The notes beneath the pieces are model-generated. The model was not told where the DNA came from and searched no databases. It saw only the letters and a program-made list of their open reading frames with translations. Shown piece by piece: positions 53,263 to 61,105 of a stretch of 64,000 nucleotides of DNA (positions within the stretch are counted from its first letter, which is position 1; every line of letters starts with the position of its first letter). This DNA comes from Bacteroidota bacterium (GTDB taxonomy: Bacteria; Bacteroidota; Bacteroidia; Chitinophagales; Saprospiraceae). The stretch spans positions 1 to 64,000 of the forward strand of contig JAIUPL010000029.1 in assembly GCA_020160935.1 (NCBI GenBank), given 5' to 3'. Both the position numbers and the translations under genes were made by a program.

Positions 53263-55431
53263 ATGAATCGAATCTTACTTTTACTCGTTGTTGCCCTCTT
53301 ATGCCATACTTTTATCTCAAATGCCCAGGTAATTACGATTGAATCGGCGCGCGCATTGCCCGCTGGGTCGTTTGTTACCGTACGTGGAATCGTCACAAAC
53401 GGGCTAGAATTGGGGAAAATACGTTACCTACAGGATGCCACAGCAGGCATAGCGGCCTATCCGGGTAGTGGCTCCATGCCAGGCTTTGAAAGCAACGTGT
53501 TGCTGGGCGACAGCATCGAAGTAAGCGGCACAACGACGAATTTCCAGGGTTTGCTGGAAATTACCCCCATCACGTCCTACACCGTTATTTCCTCCGGAAA
53601 CGCAGTTCCTGCACCTCAACCGGTATCCATTACCGATCTTTCCAATGACCTGGAGGGTAAACTGGTGCGACTGCCGTGTGTAACTTTTGATGCATCCGGT
53701 GGCTCGTTCAATAGTAGCGGATCATATCCGTTTACTGATACGGACGGGCATACTGCTGAAATTTATTTGCGCAGCAATCATCCGCTACTGGGATTGCCCA
53801 TCCCGGAAAATCCGGTTCAACTGGTGGCCATTGTTTCAGATTTCTTTGGTTATCAGTTGCTTCCGCGTTTTGAAACAGATTTCCAGGAAGCGCCATGTTT
53901 TTATTTTTCCAGTAATCCGGATCAATCCAATATTCAAACGAATGGCTTCACACTATACTGGAGCACCAACCTCAATTCCACCTTTAAACTGAGATATGGC
54001 ACGAGCCCGGATCCCAATCTGGAGGTAACAATTCCAGGTTCCGGCATTTCTTCATCTTACACGTTCTCCAACCTCGAACCAGGCAGAATTTACTGGGCAC
54101 AGGTGGAGGCTACGCACAATGGCGAAAAAATCTATTCTCCAATCATGCCATTTGCGACCCGCTCTTTGTCGACCGGGCAGATAAAAGTATATTTCAACCA
54201 CCCGATCAATGAATCCGTAGCTGGCGGACTTATTCCCGACGGACAAAGTGCCACTGCCGCGGTCAACGAAACCATTGCCCGTATCAATTCTGCCCAGCAA
54301 ACCATCGATGTGGCGATGTACAACAACAGCCGCAGTGATATTACCAACGCATTGATTGCCGCAGTCAACCGGGGCGTTCAAGTGCGGTATGTAGCCGCAG
54401 AAGAAACGGAAAATTATGCCCTCGAACAGCAAATCAACTTTCCGGTAGTATATGGCAATACCTATGCCCTGATGCACAACAAGTTTATGATTATCGATGC
54501 CGACCTGAGTGCCCAGGCGTGGCTGATGGGCGGCTCCATGAACTGGACCAACGTTAATATTCAAAATGACTACAACAACACCTTGTTTATTCAGGATCAA
54601 TCAATTGCACGAGGTTACCGAATCGAGTTTGAAGAAATGTGGGGCAGTTCCAACGCAACCCCGGATCTGGTTAACAGCCGCTTTGGCAGTGAAAAAAGAA
54701 ACAATACGCCACACCGATATATCATAGGCGACATCCCTGTAGAGTCGTGGTTTTCACCTTCTGATCAAACTACCAGCCACATAACGGAAGCACTGGAAAC
54801 GGCCGATTCGGAAATTCTGTTCGGCTTGCTGACATTTACCAAAAACGATCAGGCAGATGCCATTATCGACCGTTTTCTGGCAGGGGCGTCCGTACGTGGA
54901 CTGATTGAAAACACGGGCGACGTAGGCTCCGAATTTGGGTACCTGACCGGATATGGCATGGATGTACAGCGCCACGTATTCCCGGGTACCATGCACCACA
55001 AATACGGTATTATCGATGCCAATGACCCTGCTTCCGAGCCTGTGCTGGTAACGGGTTCTCACAACTGGACTTTTGCTGCAGAAACGGAAAACGACGAGAA
55101 TACCCTCGTGATCCACGATGCCAACCTTGCACTGCTCTACAAAGCAGAGTTTGAACAACGCTGGCAGGAAAATATTACTGACATCCCGACTGTTTCACAA
55201 GCACCGGCTGTGACCCTTGCACCGAATCCTGTTTCAGATGCCATTTGCCTAAAACATGAGGATATTGGCATCATACGAGTTATAGACGTATGGGGAAGAA
55301 GGCTGATAGAACAGCAAGCCGCCAATACGGGTAATACCCAATTGGATGTCAAATTCTTGCCCGCTGGCAACTACTTCGTCTTGTTTCAAACAGATCATGG
55401 CTACACCCGACTTTCATTTCAAAAGATGTAG
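53263..55431 (+). CDS. Secreted phospholipase-D-like protein with OB-type, FnIII and T9SS domains
   Basis: A 722-residue protein (signal peptide 1-23, ending NAQ). Residues 25-205 have an OB-fold-like pattern (GSFVTVRGIVTNG, LLGDSIEVSGT) seen in secreted nucleases and DNA-binding proteins. Residues 215-300 are FnIII-like (FTLYWSTNLNSTFKLRYG). Two HKD half-sites follow: HNKFMIID (about 406-413) and HHKYGIID (about 574-581), each followed by GSMNW or GSHNW. Residues 640-722 form a type A sorting domain. HKD enzymes hydrolyse phosphodiesters, so DNA or lipid is a likely substrate, but I cannot decide which. It overlaps the next gene by 35 bases. Confidence 0.88.
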   Translation: MNRILLLLVVALLCHTFISNAQVITIESARALPAGSFVTVRGIVTNGLELGKIRYLQDATAGIAAYPGSGSMPGFESNVLLGDSIEVSGTTTNFQGLLEITPITSYTVISSGNAVPAPQPVSITDLSNDLEGKLVRLPCVTFDASGGSFNSSGSYPFTDTDGHTAEIYLRSNHPLLGLPIPENPVQLVAIVSDFFGYQLLPRFETDFQEAPCFYFSSNPDQSNIQTNGFTLYWSTNLNSTFKLRYGTSPDPNLEVTIPGSGISSSYTFSNLEPGRIYWAQVEATHNGEKIYSPIMPFATRSLSTGQIKVYFNHPINESVAGGLIPDGQSATAAVNETIARINSAQQTIDVAMYNNSRSDITNALIAAVNRGVQVRYVAAEETENYALEQQINFPVVYGNTYALMHNKFMIIDADLSAQAWLMGGSMNWTNVNIQNDYNNTLFIQDQSIARGYRIEFEEMWGSSNATPDLVNSRFGSEKRNNTPHRYIIGDIPVESWFSPSDQTTSHITEALETADSEILFGLLTFTKNDQADAIIDRFLAGASVRGLIENTGDVGSEFGYLTGYGMDVQRHVFPGTMHHKYGIIDANDPASEPVLVTGSHNWTFAAETENDENTLVIHDANLALLYKAEFEQRWQENITDIPTVSQAPAVTLAPNPVSDAICLKHEDIGIIRVIDVWGRRLIEQQAANTGNTQLDVKFLPAGNYFVLFQTDHGYTRLSFQKM

Positions 55432-56119
55432 CATTCAGCAGCAAGGCGCCGCACACCCGGTTGGCACGGATGCGATTTTGTTGGGCGCCTGGACGAATAT
55501 CGGCAAGGCTTTGCGCATTCTCGACATCGGAACAGGTACGGGCGTTGTTGCACTGATGCTGGCACAACGAACTGAAAATCACGAGCATGTACAGATCGAT
55601 GCGGTTGAAATACACCAGGGCTCAGCAGCCTGCGCTGCCCGGAATTTTGCTGCTTCTCCCTGGAATAAACGATTGCATGTGGTGGAATTATCGATTCAGG
55701 AATTTGCGCAACAAACGGACCTGCAGTATGATCTGATCGTCAGTAACCCGCCCTATTTTTCTGAAACGACCAAAGCCCCCGATCCTACACGGCGACTGGG
55801 GCGTCATATTGAGTCGTTGCCACCGCAGGATATGTTGCGCGCAGTTCGAAAATTACTTGCGCCTAATGGCCGTTTTTCGGTCATTTTACCTGTAAAAGAA
55901 GGCTGGAAATGGTGTGAATTGGCCGTTCCGCTCGGCTTGTGCTGGACACGTATCACAGAAGTGTATGGCCGAAAAGAAAAACCTGCCGAACGCTTAATAA
56001 TTGAATTCCAACGCAATCCTTATTTGTTTCAACGCGATTCTCTCGTAGTTTACGATCAAGGACAAGAATATAGCGAAGCGTATGGTGCGCTGACGAGGGA
56101 ATTTTATTTGAGGGGTTGA
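55397..56119 (+). CDS. trmN6: tRNA1(Val) adenine-37 N6-methyltransferase-like protein
   Basis: A 240-residue SAM-dependent methyltransferase. The glycine loop is LDIGTGTGVVALMLAQR and the amino-methylating active site is NPPYF in DLIVSNPPYFSE. The N-terminus FHFKRCSIQQQGAAHPVGTDAILLGAW matches the YfiC/TrmN6 family that methylates A37 of tRNA-Val. The ATG at 55397 lies inside the preceding gene (35-base overlap). The C-terminus ends EFYLRG, and its TGA is the first GGTTGA unit of the repeat element at 56113, so the end of the gene is set by the repeat. Confidence 0.85.
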   Translation: MATPDFHFKRCSIQQQGAAHPVGTDAILLGAWTNIGKALRILDIGTGTGVVALMLAQRTENHEHVQIDAVEIHQGSAACAARNFAASPWNKRLHVVELSIQEFAQQTDLQYDLIVSNPPYFSETTKAPDPTRRLGRHIESLPPQDMLRAVRKLLAPNGRFSVILPVKEGWKWCELAVPLGLCWTRITEVYGRKEKPAERLIIEFQRNPYLFQRDSLVVYDQGQEYSEAYGALTREFYLRG

Positions 56120-56260
56120 TAAAGGTTGATGAGGGTTGATAAAGGTTGATAATCATCGGCTCGGTATGGAACAATCTGTCCTTATTCTGAAATGCTAAAT
56201 ATCAACCCTCATCAACCTTTATCAACCCTCATCAACTTTTATCAACCTTTATCAACCTTT
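56113..56260. repeat. Palindromic decamer-repeat element between convergent genes (locus E)
   Basis: Left arm 56113-56152: four GGTTGAT units. Core 56155-56198: ATCGGCTCGGTATG, CAATCTGTCC and AATGCT as at locus D, with about nine differences over 75 bases. Right arm 56199-56260: six ATCAAC units. The stop codon of the upstream methyltransferase (56117-56119) and that of galE on the other strand (56252-56254) are both TGA inside GGTTGAT units. Confidence 0.92.
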
Positions 56261-57259
56261 CACCTGCCATCTCCACGCATCCACCAGTGCCTGATCCATG
56301 CTGCGTGTTGCCTTCCATCCAAGTACTTTTTCCGATTTTTCTACACCGGCATATACCGCAGTCACATCGCCGGAACGGCGCGGGCCTATAGAATAATTCA
56401 GGGAGACGCCTGTGACACGTTCGAAACTTTTGATAAGTTCCATAACGCTTACGCCCTGGCCCGTACCAATATTAAAAATATCATAATAACTGGACGCTGT
56501 AGTTTTCATCAGGTGTGAAAGTGCTGCTACATGTGCCTCCGCCAAATCGAGCACATGGATGTAGTCGCGGATGCAGGTACCATCCGGGGTAGGGTAGTCG
56601 TCGCCGAAAACAGTCAGGGATGTACGAAGGCCGGCAGCCGTCTGGGTAATGAATGGCACGAGGTTGTTTGGTACGCCTCTCGGCAATTCGCCGATAGCAG
56701 CAGATGGGTGCGCTCCAATGGGGTTGAAATACCGCAAAGCAATGATTTTCAAAGGAATACCTGCCGAAACCGTGTCATGCAGAATTTCTTCACCAATCTG
56801 TTTTGTATTTCCATACACAGAAAATGCCGGTTTTACAGGTGTTTTTTCCGTAACCGGCAATGCATCCGGTTCGCCGTACACTGTGCAGGAAGATGAAAAG
56901 ATGAGATGGGGAATATGGCACTCTTGCATGGTTTTGAGTAGTACGATGAGCGCGCCCACATTGTTGTCATAGTATTCCAGGGGTTTTTGCATCGATTCAC
57001 CCACCGCCTTGAACGCAGCGAAGTGAATGATCCCCTGAATTTTTTCATCCCTGAAAATCCGTCGCAAGGTCTCCGGGTTATGGCAATTTTCAGTGTAAGT
57101 GACAGGCCTGAAACCCAGGATACTTTCCAGGCCGTCGATAACACCGGCTTCAGAATTGGAAAAATCATCCAGAATAATGGGCGTAAATCCCGCTTCTGCC
57201 AATGCAACAACTGTATGAGAGCCAATGAAGCCGGCTCCCCCCGTGACGAGTATGTTCAT
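56252..57259 (-). CDS. galE: UDP-glucose 4-epimerase
   Basis: A 335-residue extended SDR enzyme interconverting UDP-glucose and UDP-galactose. The NAD loop is GGAGFIGSH (7-15). The catalytic residues are S126-T127 in SSSCTVYG and Y151-K155 in YGNTK. ALRYFNPIGAHPSAAIGE and DGTCIRDYIHVLDLAEAH are family signatures. It supplies galactose for surface glycans. The C-terminus WQVKG ends with a stop from the repeat at 56113-56260. It lies 5 bases after the coiled-coil membrane gene on the same strand. Confidence 0.96.
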   Translation of the reverse strand: MNILVTGGAGFIGSHTVVALAEAGFTPIILDDFSNSEAGVIDGLESILGFRPVTYTENCHNPETLRRIFRDEKIQGIIHFAAFKAVGESMQKPLEYYDNNVGALIVLLKTMQECHIPHLIFSSSCTVYGEPDALPVTEKTPVKPAFSVYGNTKQIGEEILHDTVSAGIPLKIIALRYFNPIGAHPSAAIGELPRGVPNNLVPFITQTAAGLRTSLTVFGDDYPTPDGTCIRDYIHVLDLAEAHVAALSHLMKTTASSYYDIFNIGTGQGVSVMELIKSFERVTGVSLNYSIGPRRSGDVTAVYAGVEKSEKVLGWKATRSMDQALVDAWRWQVKG

Positions 57260-57264
57260 GAAGA

Positions 57265-58251
57265 TTAATCGAATAGTTTCGTGTAGTCATTTTCATCCCG
57301 CAGGATTTCCTTGGGCGGGGTATTCAGGTCAAGCGGTTTTTCTGCGCCCGACTTTTTATTTTTTCCTGGTTCTGACAACAGGGGGCTTTGTTGTTCCCAT
57401 TGCTCCAGCAAACGGAGGCCGTCTTCTTCAAATACGCCGTTTTGAAGGTCGATGGAGGCCATCAGGTTTTTGCTGGTATCCATAAAGCGCTCCATTTCGC
57501 CTACTTTCTGCCCTACATCATCGGCCAGTGCTTCCAAGGCCTGGTCGTAGAGGGCACGCTGGTCGGGGTCGCCGCTCAGGATACTCATAGCAGAACGAAT
57601 TGCACTATGGCTGGCAGCAATGGCTTTGTACTCCTGTTCTTTCAGATTGACTTGGTCTTTGGTATCTTCCAGAACTAGTTCTGAGTTTTCGTACATTTTA
57701 GTCAGCACCCGATACAACACTTCCATACGCTTGTAGAGCACATCATACTTTTCGTTGGCGTCCTGCAAGCGCCCCGCTTTGCGCGCCGACAAGGCCATGT
57801 TTTTATCGTCGTTCTGTTTTTTAGCCCGCTCTGCGATGGTCATGTTTTTCTGGATCTCTGCATTGTTGCCATCCATGATCCCTTTTAATTGTCGCATCTG
57901 GCCGCGCAAGGCACCTATTTGCTTACTCATCGAACGCAGGTTGTCTTCCAGGTCTTCAATGTATGATTTCAAAATCGAAATCGGATCGATTTTTACAAAT
58001 AACCCCGTGATAGCCCGCATGACCGACTTATACATATACCAAACCAGGTTGCGCATTTTCGGGTCCAGCACCATATAAATAATCGCTGCCAGTGCCGCCA
58101 ACATTCCCGCGAGGTACAAGGTGTTTTGCGCCAGCACAATTAACGTTGGCAGCAATGCACTCAACAGCACACCGCCTCCAATAACAGCAGCAGCCAGAAA
58201 CAACAAGCCGGTAATCCCTTCCGGGCGTTGCCAAAATGATTTTTGCTCCAT
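57265..58251 (-). CDS. PspA-like coiled-coil protein with N-terminal membrane segments
   Basis: A 328-residue protein. Two hydrophobic helices (about 13-33 and 38-61) follow MEQKSFWQRPEG. From residue 85 to 290 it is a long heptad-rich helix (SYIEDLEDNLRSMSKQIGALRGQMRQLK, ILSGDPDQRALYDQALEALADDVG), like PspA/IM30 proteins attached to the membrane. The C-terminal tail is charged and ends DENDYTKLFD. The frame stays open beyond 58251 through the heptamer repeat, but that part is repeat-encoded (LLTTHYSPLTTH) and the ATG at 58251 is preferred. It is probably co-transcribed with the smaller coiled-coil gene upstream and with galE. Function unknown; a membrane stress role is a guess. Confidence 0.72.
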   Translation of the reverse strand: MEQKSFWQRPEGITGLLFLAAAVIGGGVLLSALLPTLIVLAQNTLYLAGMLAALAAIIYMVLDPKMRNLVWYMYKSVMRAITGLFVKIDPISILKSYIEDLEDNLRSMSKQIGALRGQMRQLKGIMDGNNAEIQKNMTIAERAKKQNDDKNMALSARKAGRLQDANEKYDVLYKRMEVLYRVLTKMYENSELVLEDTKDQVNLKEQEYKAIAASHSAIRSAMSILSGDPDQRALYDQALEALADDVGQKVGEMERFMDTSKNLMASIDLQNGVFEEDGLRLLEQWEQQSPLLSEPGKNKKSGAEKPLDLNTPPKEILRDENDYTKLFD

Positions 58252-58257
58252 GTGTGA

Positions 58258-58392
58258 TAGTGAGTGGTGAGTGGTGAGTGGTGAGTAGTGAGTAGTGAGT
58301 GGTGAGTAGTGAGTGGTGAGTAGTGAGTAGTGAGCAGGGGCACTCACTACTCACTACTCACTACTCACCACTCACTACTCACCACTCACTAC
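58258..58392. repeat. Palindromic heptamer-repeat element between two coiled-coil genes (locus C)
   Basis: Left arm 58258-58334: eleven GTGAGT(A/G) heptamers. Right arm 58341-58392: seven ACTCAC(T/C) heptamers. The 6-base centre is AGGGGC. The stop codon (TAG, 58391-58389 on the minus strand) of the upstream gene lies in the first unit of the element, so the repeat sets the end of the protein. The other end lies 6 bases from the start of the next gene on the same strand. Unit length is 7, as at loci A and B, but the sequence is unrelated. Confidence 0.95.
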
Positions 58393-58934
58393 AAATATTT
58401 ATGCATGTTTTCCACGTCCTTGTCCATTTGCAGGAGCATGGCCTGGTGGGTGAATTCGAATGAAGTTCTCGCTTTTTGAAGTTTTTCTGTTTCTGCTTTT
58501 ACAGATGATTCCGCTTGTTCGATCTGGGTCAGATAACCGGCGATTTCATCCTGCAAGCGGGTGATTTCGGCTTTGTGGCGTTCAATTTGGTCGCGCAGGC
58601 GCTTGATATCAGCCTGTTTCCCATTGACTTTTACTTCGTTCTGGTTTTCAAGTGCCTCGTCAAAACGTTCTTTTTCCTTGCCTACGAGATTGCGGTAGTA
58701 GCCTGCCGTTTCGATCAGTTTTTCCTTTGTAACCCCCAGTGTTGCGGCCGTGGTAAACGCGCTTTTGTAAGCAACGGCTTCATCGAGTTGCATGGCGAGC
58801 AGGTTGAATACAGCCCGTTTGAATTCAAAATAATCAAAACCTGGCAGGTTGTTTTTTTCCAGAGCGGAGGTCAAAAACTCCAGGCTGCGGTCATCGAGCC
58901 CTTCGGCAGCAAACAACGACTTGGTAGTTGTCAT
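58389..58934 (-). CDS. Unrecognised coiled-coil protein
   Basis: A 181-residue cytoplasmic protein. The first 75 residues are helical with a compact pattern (SLEFLTSALEKNNLPGFDYFEFKRAV). Residues 85-170 form a long coiled coil (IKRLRDQIERHKAEITRLQDEIAGYLTQIEQAE). There is no signal peptide or membrane helix. It ends NMHKYL with a stop codon given by the repeat element. It lies upstream of the PspA-like gene, so the two proteins may act together at the membrane; this is inference. I do not recognise the family. Confidence 0.7.
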   Translation of the reverse strand: MTTTKSLFAAEGLDDRSLEFLTSALEKNNLPGFDYFEFKRAVFNLLAMQLDEAVAYKSAFTTAATLGVTKEKLIETAGYYRNLVGKEKERFDEALENQNEVKVNGKQADIKRLRDQIERHKAEITRLQDEIAGYLTQIEQAESSVKAETEKLQKARTSFEFTHQAMLLQMDKDVENMHKYL

Positions 58935-59106
58935 ATTCTTTCGTTTGTAATGTGAGTTGTCCCTGTGAAATTTGGAGGTGCGAAGAAGCGGTAATTTTGC
59001 AGTTCCCGCTCGAAAAAGCGACGAACGGGCAAATTTACCGGAATAGTGGATTGTTTATGCGTTTCAAATTTTGTTTTTCAGGTTGTGGAATTCAAATCGC
59101 CCAGAA

Positions 59107-59139
59107 TTTGCATAAATGGATAAAATTCACGTTAATTTG
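59107..59139 (+). promoter_or_regulatory. Promoter of the TIR-like gene
   Basis: TTTG at 59107-59110, a 21-base spacer and TTAATTTG (59132-59139), one mismatch from TAnnTTTG. The start would be about 14 bases before the ATG at 59160. Confidence 0.5.
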
Positions 59140-59159
59140 TATTCCAAAACCCTCGGAGC

Positions 59160-59996
59160 ATGACCCCTGTAAAAATAAATCTGTTTATTTCCTGCGACCG
59201 ATCTGACCAGCCATACCTGCAAACACTGCTTTCCTGGCTGTATCCGATGCGCGACGAAGTAAACCTGTGGTATGAAAAACCGCCACCCGAACCACCGCCG
59301 CTGCCGCTGCCCTGGCAAATTCTTCTTTTCTGGTACTCGCCGCCCAATAACCGTTCCGAATACTACCGTCGGCTACAAAAACAAAAGGAGCGGGCGCACA
59401 TCTACCTGTTCATGACCAGTTACAAATCCCTGAACAATATGAATATTCAGGGTGATATTTCATTGGCAGTAAATCGCCGCATTGCAACCGGCGACGAACT
59501 GAATCCACTCATTTTTCCTGTACTGCTTACTCCTTCCAACTGGAAAGAACAATCCGGCCTCGCAGGATTCAAACCACTGGGAACGAATAAAACACTGTCG
59601 GAAAACAAACCCGTGGAAGAAGGTTTTTTGCAACTGACCAACCAACTGGCCAAATACATCCATGCGCTGCAGCGGCGACTGGGTGAGGAAAAATATTTCC
59701 ACTCCAGACTTGTAGCCGCAGATGCGGGAACAGGTTTGACTGCCGAACGGGCACATCCTTACCTCGGAGACGACGACGAGGCGATGAAAATGCCTGAAAT
59801 GAAGGAAGTGTACCTGCCCGAATGGCTCGGCTGGGCAATTATTGCCCTGATCGCCATCCTTACCTACAGAGGACTACAACCGCCGCTACCACTCAGGCCC
59901 AAATACTATCGTTCCGCTTCCGAACGCCCTGTGGAATACAAGCGGGAATATCCCCTGGCTCCTTCTGAAGAGCCTATGATTTTTACAGAAGAATAG
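59160..59996 (+). CDS. Membrane-anchored TIR-like protein
   Basis: A 278-residue protein. Residues 4-175 follow the order of bacterial TIR domains: strand one KINLFISCDRSDQ, helix YLQTLLSWL, a second strand, AHIYLFMTSYKSL (strand with the S-Y/F-S loop), then SLAVNRRI and IFPVLLTPSNW, the region with conserved Pro and Trp. A proline-rich insert (PPPEPPPLPLP, about 43-53) is unusual. The place of the catalytic Glu of NAD-cleaving TIR domains reads GDISLAV, with Asp. A single transmembrane helix (about 222-238) follows an acidic linker, so the TIR-like domain lies before the membrane helix and the tail after it. Identity is inferred from pattern, not from a search. Confidence 0.6.
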   Translation: MTPVKINLFISCDRSDQPYLQTLLSWLYPMRDEVNLWYEKPPPEPPPLPLPWQILLFWYSPPNNRSEYYRRLQKQKERAHIYLFMTSYKSLNNMNIQGDISLAVNRRIATGDELNPLIFPVLLTPSNWKEQSGLAGFKPLGTNKTLSENKPVEEGFLQLTNQLAKYIHALQRRLGEEKYFHSRLVAADAGTGLTAERAHPYLGDDDEAMKMPEMKEVYLPEWLGWAIIALIAILTYRGLQPPLPLRPKYYRSASERPVEYKREYPLAPSEEPMIFTEE

Positions 59997-60003
59997 TAAA
60001 CCG

Positions 60004-61044
60004 TCACTGTCCGCTTCGCAAATTGACACGTATGCCATTGGCTTGCGGGTCTGCAAACATGTTCATACGTGTTTGTATGACCAGCCGATCTTCGTTGCCC
60101 AGAACAGACAAGTTTGATTTTGATATTTCATCTAACTCCGCCAAAATTTTCTCTTCATTTTGCCAATAACCAATGTCTTTTCCCGCTATGTCATCCAGCA
60201 CCTGGTTTTTAATTCGGGTCAATTCCGCTTGAAAAGCCTGCATTGCCGGCCCTTTTTCTTCCAATAATCGCAATACCTGCAAGTGTTTTCCGCTTCCCAA
60301 CTGACTTACGGAAGTTCGATCGTCCAATTGGAATTTCCAGACAGGAAAGAATGATTCGATATGGTCGTATGGAAAAATGGAAGCGCACATTTCAAAAAAC
60401 AGGTCATCCTGAGGGCCTGAAGTGTTTTTTGCCTTTTGCAACAACTGACCATAATCCGCAAAAAGGTAGGGACTGATGCGGCCTGGCACGTTTTGAGCGA
60501 TGTAGCCGGGCAAAAGGTCTCTCAACCAGTTGTAATTCAAGGCTGTAGCATACTCGCTGGGTTCTGCCCGTTGAGAAAGGAGTCCCATAAAAGTGTCCCG
60601 CAAAACAACACTTTCCAAATACCAGGATGCCAGTTGCACATCCGATTGGATATCGGAGGACGCAGGAATCCAGGTGTTGTATCGTTGAGCCAGGTCGGCG
60701 CCGAAATAACAGACCAGGCGTTTGCTGCGCAACCAGTTGGCATGATCTACACTGGCGGGTTTCAACAAGGCTGCCATTACCCAACCTTGTCCGGCGTCGG
60801 ATTGCACTTTTATCCAGGGCGATTGCAATGAAGTGCCGTTCCATTCTATGACGCTCTCGAAAGGCCCCACAGTGCCCATGTCTTCTATAAGGTCGCCTTT
60901 TTTTAATACCTGCAATTTGTTGCTGTTGAGTCCGGCTGCACTATACAGCGTGATTTGGTCTGCTATGACTTTCAGGCCGACGCCTTCATCATTATTACAG
61001 AAACAGAACAACAGTGAAATGCCTAAAAAAATGAGCGGTCGCAT
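60004..61044 (-). CDS. Lipoprotein with bacterial SH3 domain
   Basis: A 346-residue protein with a short signal (MRPLIFLGISLLFCFCNN) and a lipidated Cys at 14 or 16. Residues 22-95 resemble a bacterial SH3 domain: GLKVIADQITLYSAAG, then LQVLKKGDLIEDMG, and GQGWVMAALL. The remaining 250 residues are of unknown fold with a compact helical pattern. SH3 domains of this type often bind cell-wall or protein ligands in the periplasm. It converges with the TIR-like gene 7 bases away and is divergent from the gene at 61106. Function unknown. Confidence 0.75.
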   Translation of the reverse strand: MRPLIFLGISLLFCFCNNDEGVGLKVIADQITLYSAAGLNSNKLQVLKKGDLIEDMGTVGPFESVIEWNGTSLQSPWIKVQSDAGQGWVMAALLKPASVDHANWLRSKRLVCYFGADLAQRYNTWIPASSDIQSDVQLASWYLESVVLRDTFMGLLSQRAEPSEYATALNYNWLRDLLPGYIAQNVPGRISPYLFADYGQLLQKAKNTSGPQDDLFFEMCASIFPYDHIESFFPVWKFQLDDRTSVSQLGSGKHLQVLRLLEEKGPAMQAFQAELTRIKNQVLDDIAGKDIGYWQNEEKILAELDEISKSNLSVLGNEDRLVIQTRMNMFADPQANGIRVNLRSGQ

Positions 61045-61105
61045 GGTGCAAAACTCTTGAAAATAAACAAATGCCGTACCTTCCCGATACGAAACAAATC
61101 AATCT

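Noticed and set aside
53127-53342. Small frames with NPHQPLSTF peptides (also near 56192 and 55953)
   Set aside because: They arise by reading through the decamer units and core of loci D and E; the similarity between them reflects the DNA repeat, not a protein family.
58252-58347. N-terminal extension of the PspA-like protein rich in LLTTHYSPLTTH
   Set aside because: This part is read from the GTGAGTR/ACTCACY element; the ATG at 58251 gives a sensible membrane-protein start.
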